Of a stretch of 5,874 nucleotides of DNA, positions 1 through 4,497 are shown piece after piece. Position 1 is the first letter of the stretch, and the number at the start of each line of letters is the position of its first letter. The notes beneath the pieces were generated by a model. The model did no database searches. It had not been told where the DNA came from and saw nothing but the letters and a program-made list of their open reading frames with translations. The DNA comes from Leptofilum sp041987425 (lineage in GTDB: Bacteria > Chloroflexota > Anaerolineae > Promineifilales > Promineifilaceae), in contig JBHIWP010000372.1 of assembly GCA_041987425.1 (NCBI GenBank), forward strand, positions 1-5,874, written 5' to 3'. The position numbers and the translations under genes are program-made.

Positions 1-425
1 CGGAAGAGCTAACGGCCGTTAACGATCTGCTGTACTTTTCAGCCGACGATAATGTGAATAATCGGGAGCTGTGGGTTTCAGACGGTACGCAAGCAGGAAC
101 CTACATGGTAAAAGATATTTTCCCCGGCTCCGATGGCGGCTATCCATACCTGATTACGCATCTGGCAGAAGACACGATCATTTTTACTGCCCTGCTTAGT
201 GACCCCGTAGGCCAGGAGCTGTGGGTTTCTGATGGCACCGAAGCAGGCACTATGCTGCTAGTAGACATGAATCCTATTGCATATGAGTCATTTTATCCTT
301 GGGAGATCTTGGCGCTGAACGGCCGTGCCTTCATTGCCGGGGAACATCCCATCTATAGTGGTGAAATGTGGGCTGTGGACTATGGTCAAAGTTATCAACT
401 CTATCTACCCACAATTATTAAGTAG
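1..425 (+). CDS. ELWxxDGT-repeat protein, C-terminal part (5' truncated)
   Basis: The frame is open from base 3 to a TAG at 423-425 and runs in from outside the window. The GTG at 54 is an internal codon, because the residues before it (LTAVNDLLYFSADD) already match the repeat unit. Two copies of the ELWVSDGTxAGT motif are encoded at 66-101 and 216-251, 50 residues apart, and their DNA still matches at 29 of 35 bases. Each is followed by a hydrophobic-acidic stretch of the LVKDIxPG type. ELWxxDGT repeats occur in large, secreted or surface-exposed bacterial proteins, probably as beta-propeller-like blades; no enzymatic role is assigned. The end, GQSYQLYLPTIIK, resembles the YLP-hydrophobic-basic tails I associate with exported Chloroflexota proteins, which suggests a sorting signal. 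The family call is firm; the substrate or partner is unknown. Confidence 0.85.
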   Translation, partial: EELTAVNDLLYFSADDNVNNRELWVSDGTQAGTYMVKDIFPGSDGGYPYLITHLAEDTIIFTALLSDPVGQELWVSDGTEAGTMLLVDMNPIAYESFYPWEILALNGRAFIAGEHPIYSGEMWAVDYGQSYQLYLPTIIK

Positions 426-495
426 CATGACCTCAGGAGTCACGTTATGAAATTTAGCAGAGTGCGCGTCATCTTTACCTGCCGCGTGTAACGCG

Positions 496-575
496 TTGAA
501 CAGTTTTAGGGTAGAGAGGGTGCTAAACTGTCCAAATTAGCAACGCACCCACAAAGCTCTCTGCTCATTGCCCTA
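496..575. repeat. Overlapping imperfect inverted repeats in the intergenic region
   Basis: Two mutually exclusive foldings are visible. One pairs 496-509 with 523-535 (ACAGTTT(T)AG with CTAAACTGT, plus a TTG/CAA extension). The other nests three helices: TAGGG 507-511 with CCCTA 571-575, AGAGAG 513-518 with CTCTCT 557-562, and GGGTGC 518-523 with GCACCC 545-550 (base 518 can serve only one of the last two). The segment lies between the end of the ELWxxDGT gene and the small ORF at 683. It could be a terminator or leader RNA, or a decayed miniature mobile element. There is no T-run after either fold, so a plain intrinsic terminator is not supported. Confidence 0.45.
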
Positions 576-609
576 CAGAACTATCTAATTTTGACGTAAC
601 CGTATTATG

Positions 610-661
610 CAATCGGCAAATTTTGCTCATAAGCTATTTTACAAAGCCTATTTGCCAATTG
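610..661. repeat. Inverted repeat just upstream of the small ORF
   Basis: CAATCGGCAAAT at 610-621 and ATTTGCCAATTG at 650-661 are complementary at 11 of 12 positions. The loop is 28 bases and can pair a little further inside (TTTG 622-625 with CAAA 642-645). The right arm ends 9 bases before the AAGGAG ribosome binding site at 670-675. The repeat could therefore be a 5'-UTR hairpin controlling the small gene, an operator-like site, or terminal repeats of a tiny element. Confidence 0.5.
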
Positions 662-682
662 CCTGTCTTAAGGAGAACGATC

Positions 683-892
683 ATGAGTAAGTCAATTGCA
701 GGGTTTCATGGACAGAAAAGCATAGGGCGGTCACCGCGGCCAGAACCGCAGGAGTACAAAGTTTTAGGCGTGAACCAGCCACTTATTGCCCCTGAATCTG
801 AACAGCTTGGTCAGCCAGACAAGCCGTCGCGTTTGTCCGGCAGTACAAAGCGCAAATTTAAGCTCTCTTTGCTGTTGAACAAGCTGTTGTAA
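683..892 (+). CDS. Small hypothetical protein, 69 aa
   Basis: I do not recognise this protein. The ATG at 683 is chosen because AAGGAGA at 670-676 lies at ideal spacing. The open frame reaches back to 623, but those 20 extra codons lack a ribosome binding site and cover the inverted repeat. The product begins MSKSIAGFHG, has a hydrophilic proline- and glutamine-containing middle (roughly residues 17-50) with no obvious fold, and ends with a basic then leucine-rich tail (KRKFKLSLLLNKLL) that could form an amphipathic helix. It has no signal peptide, transmembrane helix or cysteines. It appears to be monocistronic, with structured DNA upstream and a terminator 31 bases downstream. The good ribosome binding site and clean terminator argue for expression; the lack of a recognisable family argues for caution. 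Confidence 0.5.
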   Translation: MSKSIAGFHGQKSIGRSPRPEPQEYKVLGVNQPLIAPESEQLGQPDKPSRLSGSTKRKFKLSLLLNKLL

Positions 893-922
893 GCGCTGGC
901 TTGAAAGACGCCAAAAGTAATG

Positions 923-948
923 AACGGCCGTTACCTTAAACGGCCGTT
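923..948 (+). terminator. Intrinsic terminator made of two AACGGCCGTT copies
   Basis: AACGGCCGTT at 923-932 and again at 939-948 form a 10-bp stem with the 6-base loop ACCTTA, followed by a T-rich tract to 956. Each arm is itself a palindrome, so each could also self-pair. The structure lies 31 bases after the small ORF and just before the rplU -35 element. It would insulate the ribosomal unit from upstream transcription. Confidence 0.7.
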
Positions 949-954
949 TTCGCT

Positions 955-983
955 TTGACAATCAACCATGGGCAGGCTATAAT
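955..983 (+). promoter_or_regulatory. Consensus sigma-70-type promoter for rplU-rpmA-rpmE
   Basis: TTGACA at 955-960 and TATAAT at 978-983 are both perfect consensus hexamers with a 17-base spacer. Transcription would be expected to start near 990, giving a leader of about 90 nt before rplU. This strength suits a ribosomal-protein operon. The -35 box directly abuts the preceding terminator. Confidence 0.85.
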
Positions 984-1037
984 CCTCGTTCGCGTCTGGG
1001 TTTTCTACCACTGCTCAGACAGATTACAAATTTTTAC

Positions 1038-1071
1038 AACCGGCATCCTTTTTGAGGTGCTGGTTTTTTTT
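1038..1071 (+). promoter_or_regulatory. rplU leader hairpin with T-run (putative attenuator)
   Basis: AACCGGCA at 1038-1045 pairs with TGCTGGTT at 1058-1065 (8 bp, one G-U) around a 12-base loop. Eight consecutive T residues at 1064-1071 follow, and then the GGAGG ribosome binding site of rplU at 1072-1076. This is the form of an intrinsic terminator placed inside the leader. It could therefore set read-through into the operon or mask the ribosome binding site. Structured L21 leaders acting in autoregulation are described in Firmicutes; that this one works similarly is inference. A short stretch earlier in the leader (GGTT 999-1002) could compete for AACC 1038-1041, but that pairing is weak. 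Confidence 0.6.
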
Positions 1072-1082
1072 GGAGGCACAAC

Positions 1083-1397
1083 GTGTACGCAATTGTAGAA
1101 AGTGGTGGCCGGCAATACCGCGCCGAAGAAGGGCACAGCTTCTCTGTCGAAAAGCTGCCTTTTGAAGTCGGTGAGCAGATCGAACTGGAAAATGTTTTGC
1201 TCCTGGCGAATGGCGATGATGTAAAAGTTGGTCAACCGACCGTGGCAGGTGTATCTGTCAAAGCGACTGTTGTTGAACAGTATCGCGGCGAAAAGATTTT
1301 TGTTTGGAAATATAAGCCCAAGAAACGGTATCGTCGTCGTCAGGGACATCGGCAGAGCTATACGCGGCTGCGGATTGATGAGATCGTAGCGGGCTAG
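1083..1397 (+). CDS. rplU: 50S ribosomal protein L21
   Basis: The 104-residue product starts MYAIVESGGRQYRAEEG and carries the L21 hallmarks: the N-terminal YAIVESGGRQY strand, the central LENVLLLANGDDVKVGQP segment, and the basic KYKPKKRYRRRQGHRQSYTRLRI region (residues about 76-98) that contacts 23S rRNA. The length is usual for the family. The start is GTG at 1083, with GGAGG at 1072-1076 in front; no better ATG fits the conserved N-terminus. L21 binds early in assembly of the large ribosomal subunit. The gene is first in the operon, 17 bases ahead of rpmA, the classic rplU-rpmA pairing. It is preceded by a consensus promoter and a terminator-like leader hairpin, so attenuation control is plausible. 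Confidence 0.98.
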   Translation: MYAIVESGGRQYRAEEGHSFSVEKLPFEVGEQIELENVLLLANGDDVKVGQPTVAGVSVKATVVEQYRGEKIFVWKYKPKKRYRRRQGHRQSYTRLRIDEIVAG

Positions 1398-1414
1398 CGA
1401 AAGGAGCAAGTGAC

Positions 1415-1672
1415 ATGGCACATAAGAAAGGTGCAGGCTCAACGAAAAACGGCCGTGATAGTAATTCCAAGCGGCTGGGTGTAAAGCGATATGGTGGTGA
1501 ATACGTTATTCCAGGCAATATCATTGTCCGGCAGCGTGGCACCAAGATTAGACCCGGAAATCATGTAGGGGTGGGCAAAGATTACACCATCTTTTCCATG
1601 ATTGAGGGACAGGTAACTTTCGAGACGAAACACGGCCGTAAATACGTCAGCGTGTATCCAGTCGAAAGCTAA
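1415..1672 (+). CDS. rpmA: 50S ribosomal protein L27
   Basis: The 85-residue product begins MAHKKGAGSTKNGRDSNSKRLGVKRYGGE, the conserved L27 N-terminus that reaches towards the peptidyl-transferase centre. The family core follows: IPGNIIVRQRGTKIRPGNHVGVGKDYTIF. There is no cleavable N-terminal extension of the Firmicutes type, so processing by a Prp-like protease is not expected. AAGGAG at 1401-1406 sets the ATG at 1415. The gene follows rplU by 17 bases and precedes the L31 fusion by 16. Two copies of ACGGCCGT lie inside it (1449 and 1632), encoding Asn-Gly-Arg and His-Gly-Arg. Confidence 0.98.
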   Translation: MAHKKGAGSTKNGRDSNSKRLGVKRYGGEYVIPGNIIVRQRGTKIRPGNHVGVGKDYTIFSMIEGQVTFETKHGRKYVSVYPVES

Positions 1673-1688
1673 GGAAGGCGTTGGTAAC

Positions 1689-2135
1689 ATGAAACAAGAT
1701 ATTCATCCCGAATGGTATCCCGACGCCAAAGTCATTGTTGATGGCGAAGTTGTAATGACCGTTGGGTCCACCCAGCCAGAAATCCGCATAGAAATCTGGT
1801 CCGGCACCCATCCCTTTTATACAGGCACCCAGCGTCTGGTTGATACAGAAGGCCAGGTAGACCGCTTCATGCGTCGTCTGCAAAGACGTGAAGAGCTGGT
1901 AAAGCAGGAAGAAGAAGTAAAAGAAACTGCTAAGCCTACTAATTTAACCGTAGATGGTATGGACCTGGGCACGCGAGCCACCAAGGCCCTGGTAGAAGCA
2001 GATGTCACAACCGTAGGTGACGTGCTTGAGTTGCTTAACCAGGGTGAGGACGCTTTGCTGGCCCTGCCCGGTATTGGCCAGAAGGCGCTGATCGACATCA
2101 AGCGATACCTTCGTGCTGAAGGGCTTATCGACTAA
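1689..2135 (+). CDS. rpmE: Ribosomal protein L31 fused to an RNAP alpha-CTD-like domain
   Basis: The product is 148 residues, about twice the usual L31 length. Residues 1-67 are L31: MKQDIHPEWY at the start, then HPFYTG at 41-46 and VDRFMRR at 57-63. The four zinc-binding cysteines of classical L31 (16, 18, 37 and 40 in E. coli numbering) align without gaps to Ile16, Asp18, Trp37 and Thr40, and the protein has no cysteine at all, so it is a zinc-independent form. Residues 64-84 are a charged, probably helical linker. Residues 86-147 match the C-terminal domain of RNA polymerase alpha: an LTVDGMDLGTRATKAL start, TTVGDVLEL in the middle and the helix-hairpin-helix LPGIGQKALIDIKRYL. Arg96 aligns with the DNA-contacting Arg265 of E. 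coli alpha, and Lys132 with Lys298. The start has GGAAGG at 1673-1678. The gene is third in the ribosomal unit. The domain calls are firm; the role of the added domain is unknown. Confidence 0.9.
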   Translation: MKQDIHPEWYPDAKVIVDGEVVMTVGSTQPEIRIEIWSGTHPFYTGTQRLVDTEGQVDRFMRRLQRREELVKQEEEVKETAKPTNLTVDGMDLGTRATKALVEADVTTVGDVLELLNQGEDALLALPGIGQKALIDIKRYLRAEGLID

Positions 2136-2168
2136 GCTAAGCTTGGCCGGGTTATAATTATCAATTAA

Positions 2169-2201
2169 AAAGGGCAGATGCGAACAACGTATCTGCCCTT
2201 T
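2169..2201 (+). terminator. Intrinsic terminator after the L31 fusion
   Basis: Bases 2169-2182 pair with 2188-2201 over 14 bp (one G-U), centred on AGGGCAGAT/ATCTGCCCT, around a 5-base AACAA loop. A T-rich tail follows (TCTCGTTT). It closes the rplU-rpmA-rpmE unit 33 bases after its last stop codon. The A-run before the left arm could give termination in the other direction too. Confidence 0.85.
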
Positions 2202-2303
2202 CTCGTTTGTATCGTATAGCCAGCCTCCCGCAGCCTTTTGCCAGGCAAGCATTCGTTTACAGTTTCTTTTCTACGGAGAGGTCAATTTAACAAAGGAGAA
2301 AGA

Positions 2304-2894
2304 ATGACCAAGCATTTTAAAGGGCGCATCGAGGTCATTTGTGGCAGCATGTTTAGCGGCAAGACTGAAGAGCTTATTCGCCGCTTGCGCCGCGCCCAGA
2401 TTGCCCGACAGCAAATTCAAGTATTTAAGCCAGTTATTGATAATCGCTATCACGCAGAACGAGTGACATCTCACAATGGCGCCGACTTTGAGGCGCTGCC
2501 CGTGGCTTCATCGCAGCGGATTTTAGAGACGCTGGACGAGAACACGACGGTCGTGGCTATTGATGAGGTGCAGTTTTTTGATACGGCCGTAATCGACATT
2601 TGCGAACGGCTGGTAAACGACGGCAAGCGTGTCATCTGTGCCGGGCTGGATATGGACTTTCGCGGCGTGCCTTTTGGACCCATGCCTCAACTGCTGGCTC
2701 GCGCCGAAATGGTAAGCAAGCTACACGCTATTTGCGTGGTGTGTGGTGAAGAAGCCAGCCGCACCCAACGCCTCATCGACGGTCAGCCAGCCGCCTATGA
2801 CGACCCTGTTGTTCTGGTAGGCGCTGCCGAGGTGTATGAAGCTCGCTGCCGGGAATGCCACCAGGTTTTGCCGGCACGTAACGGCACACATTAG
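2304..2894 (+). CDS. tdk: Thymidine kinase (type II, TK1-like)
   Basis: The enzyme transfers phosphate from ATP to thymidine in cytosolic pyrimidine salvage. The 196-residue product has the Walker A loop GSMFSGKT at 14-21, the Walker-B-like IDEVQFF at 86-92 with Glu88 as the likely catalytic base, and GLDMDFRGVPFGPM at 114-127. The structural zinc site is Cys144-x2-Cys147 with Cys182-x2-Cys185, and the thymidine-binding lasso includes the VGAAEVYEARC segment (172-182). The length is normal for the family. ATG 2304 is the start because AAAGGAG at 2292-2298 precedes it and the conserved N-terminus begins there; the frame stays open back to 2238 without a ribosome binding site. No clear promoter is visible in 2202-2303. 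hpt follows after 14 bases, suggesting a salvage operon. Confidence 0.96.
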   Translation: MTKHFKGRIEVICGSMFSGKTEELIRRLRRAQIARQQIQVFKPVIDNRYHAERVTSHNGADFEALPVASSQRILETLDENTTVVAIDEVQFFDTAVIDICERLVNDGKRVICAGLDMDFRGVPFGPMPQLLARAEMVSKLHAICVVCGEEASRTQRLIDGQPAAYDDPVVLVGAAEVYEARCRECHQVLPARNGTH

Positions 2895-2908
2895 GGAGAG
2901 GAGTTGCG

Positions 2909-3461
2909 ATGAGCTCACAAGACCGTGATTTGTACCAGGATATCGAACAGATATTAATTAGTGAAGAGCAGCTCCAGGAGCGCATTGCGGAAATGGCTGC
3001 TGCCATCGAGGCTAACTATGCTGATGAGGCAGATTTACTGCTGATCTGTGTTCTGAAAGGCGGCTATGTCTTTTTGTCTGATTTGAGCCGCGCTTTGAAA
3101 CGGCCGCACCATCTCGACTTTATGGGCATTTCCAGCTACGGTAGCGGTACGTCTAGCAGCGGCGCAGTGCAGATCATCATGGATCTAAAGCAGCCGTTGG
3201 CCGGGCGACATGTGCTCATTGTGGAAGATATCATCGACAGTGGCCACACGCTGAGCTATCTGCGCCAAAATTTGCTGGCGCGCCAGCCCGCCTCACTCAA
3301 AATTTGCCCGCCGCGAAGTGGACGTGACGGTTGACTATATCGGCTTTGATATTCCCGATGAGTTTGTAGTGGGCTATGGGCTAGACTTTGATGAACTGTA
3401 CCGAAATCTGCCTTTTATTGCCGTGCTGAAGCCAGAAATTTTTGCCCATTTGAACCTGTAG
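2909..3461 (+). pseudogene. hpt: Hypoxanthine phosphoribosyltransferase, frameshifted
   Basis: The enzyme makes IMP/GMP from hypoxanthine/guanine and PRPP. Frame one (ATG 2909, ribosome binding site GGAGAGGAG at 2895-2903) encodes the family N-terminus, the VLKGGYVFLSDL loop (48-59), SSYGSGTSSSG (75-85) and the PRPP-binding motif VLIVEDIIDSGHT (102-114). It then leaves homology near base 3307 and stops at 3334. The rest of the family, ARREVDVTVDYIGFDIPDEFVVGYGLDFDELYRNLPFI, continues in another frame from about 3303 to a TAG at 3459-3461. The strand between them (normally of the ICTLLxK type) is missing. Restoring 20 bases gives a 190-codon gene of normal size. The lost half carries purine-binding residues, so the truncated 141-residue product is probably inactive. 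A sequencing or assembly error cannot be excluded. Confidence 0.88.
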
Positions 3462-3608
3462 ATGCGCGAGTAATTGAGTGACTGCGTAATTTTTGTGGGC
3501 AGATTAAGCAGATTACAACGATTTCATCCGTGTAACAAGCGTAAACTTCGCATTTCTCCGGCCAATGTATAATCATTTAATCATTCGCAGGATTAGGAAG
3601 CTAGTTGC
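3462..3608. other. Intergenic region with short direct repeats
   Basis: This stretch is A+T-richer than the flanking genes and holds no credible ORF. GCAGATTA occurs at 3499-3506 and again at 3508-3515, a 9-base period, followed by a segment ending ATTTCATCCGTGT. It resembles a decayed fragment of the AT-rich 'AGATT' type repeats found between genes in some bacteria, but it is too short to classify. The only other signal is a TATAAT near 3568. Confidence 0.35.
3568..3573 (+). promoter_or_regulatory. Possible -10 box for the methyltransferase gene
   Basis: A perfect TATAAT lies 35 bases before the methyltransferase start. At the correct distance upstream there is only a poor -35 match (CTTCGC, 3546-3551). 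The position is plausible, the promoter unproven. Confidence 0.35.
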
Positions 3609-4421
3609 TTGATCGATCATAACAATCTGGAAGAGTTTGCCGACCCGCTTAACTACGATATTGAGGAAAGCAACGATACGGGCATTGCATTTTATTCCAC
3701 GCTGGCACAGGAAACAGGTGGCCCAGTTCTTGAGCTTGCCTCTGGCACAGGGCGGGTGAGCATTCCAATTGCAAAGCAAGGTTTTGCTGTGACTGGTCTG
3801 GACATTGTGCCGGGGATGCTGGCCCGAGCGCGCCAAAAATCTGCTGGCTTGTCTGTTCGCTGGGTTGAGGGAGATGCGCGTAACTTCGATCTTGGCGAGC
3901 GGTTCAAGCTGATCTTTTTGACCGGTAATGCCTTTCAAGCCTTCCTCACTCGCTCTGATCAAGAAGCGCTTTTGCGTTGTGTAAAGAGACATTTGCACGA
4001 AGACGGTCTGTTTGCTTTTGAGACGCGTAATCCGCGCTGGGCCAGCTCGCCACATGCTTCTCAAACAGTGATGAATTCAACTGAAGAAGGCTTGTTTACT
4101 TTACTTGAAACTCGCGATGAAGAAGAGGAGGGACCAGGCTATACCGATAGTAACGGCCGTATCGTACAACTTTCCTACATACAGTCTTACGATCATGTAG
4201 CCCAGGTCTTGCACTGGACAACATATCGGCGCTGGCAAGTAGATGGACAAGAACATACTAAAGTGACGCGTATTGCCGTGCGCTTCACCTTTCCGCAAGA
4301 ACTAGAGGCATTGCTGCACTATAATGGCTTCAATATCGTGCGGCAGTACGGTGACTGGAATTTAGAACCCCTAACGCAATCTAGTCCAAGTATCATTTCG
4401 ATTTGCCGCCAGCAGTCATGA
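3609..4421 (+). CDS. Class I SAM-dependent methyltransferase
   Basis: The 270-residue cytosolic protein has a Rossmann-type methyltransferase domain at about residues 36-140. Motif I, VLELASGTGR, at 40-49 binds S-adenosylmethionine. The acidic end of strand 2 is Asp65 in GLDIVPGML, and VEGDARNF (86-93, Asp89) contacts the adenine. A strand with LIFLTGNAFQAFL follows, in the catalytic-face position. The N-terminal FADPLNYDIE segment and the C-terminal RFTFPQELEALLHYNGF segment are typical of the small-molecule Methyltransf_25-like group, but the substrate cannot be named. The start is TTG 3609: AGGAAG at 3595-3600 is well spaced and an in-frame stop at 3594-3596 rules out anything longer. It looks transcribed separately from hpt and ends 76 bases before the CCA-adding gene. 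Confidence 0.9.
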   Translation: MIDHNNLEEFADPLNYDIEESNDTGIAFYSTLAQETGGPVLELASGTGRVSIPIAKQGFAVTGLDIVPGMLARARQKSAGLSVRWVEGDARNFDLGERFKLIFLTGNAFQAFLTRSDQEALLRCVKRHLHEDGLFAFETRNPRWASSPHASQTVMNSTEEGLFTLLETRDEEEEGPGYTDSNGRIVQLSYIQSYDHVAQVLHWTTYRRWQVDGQEHTKVTRIAVRFTFPQELEALLHYNGFNIVRQYGDWNLEPLTQSSPSIISICRQQS

Positions 4422-4426
4422 AGTCA

Positions 4427-4450
4427 TTAAGGTGGGGTGCATACCCTTAA
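4427..4450. repeat. Short hairpin between the methyltransferase and cca-like genes
   Basis: TTAAGG at 4427-4432 pairs with CCTTAA at 4445-4450 around a 12-base loop with further partial GGT/ACC pairing. No T-run follows, so it is at best a weak or bidirectional terminator just after the methyltransferase stop codon. Confidence 0.3.
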
Positions 4451-4497
4451 ATGCAGAGGGATTGCACATACGAAGTAATAAAGATCCGCAAAATATC

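Noticed and set aside
447..491. 14-codon ORF with an AGGAG ribosome binding site at 435-439
   Set aside because: The start signals are good, but it is too short to support as a gene and may be the remnant of a lost reading frame or chance.
591..608. TTGACG and TATTAT near the small ORF
   Set aside because: The spacing is only 6 bases, so they do not form one promoter.
623..682. Upstream extension of the small ORF
   Set aside because: There is no ribosome binding site, and it covers the inverted repeat; ATG 683 has an ideal site.
764..961. Minus-strand ORF of 65 codons opposite the small gene
   Set aside because: It overlaps the terminator and the rplU -35 box and lacks recognisable features; it is a shadow frame.
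1005..1442. Minus-strand ORF of 145 codons across rplU
   Set aside because: It is a shadow of rplU and its leader, which are unmistakable on the + strand.
2153..2158. TATAAT downstream of the L31 fusion
   Set aside because: There is no acceptable -35 box, and it lies immediately before a strong terminator, so it could not drive tdk.
3296..3310. Programmed +1 frameshift in hpt
   Set aside because: A shift would join the frames but would still lack about 7 conserved residues of a core strand, so a deletion explains the data better.
3573..4064. Long minus-strand ORF (163 codons) across the methyltransferase
   Set aside because: It lies opposite a clear methyltransferase with intact motifs and has no family resemblance of its own.
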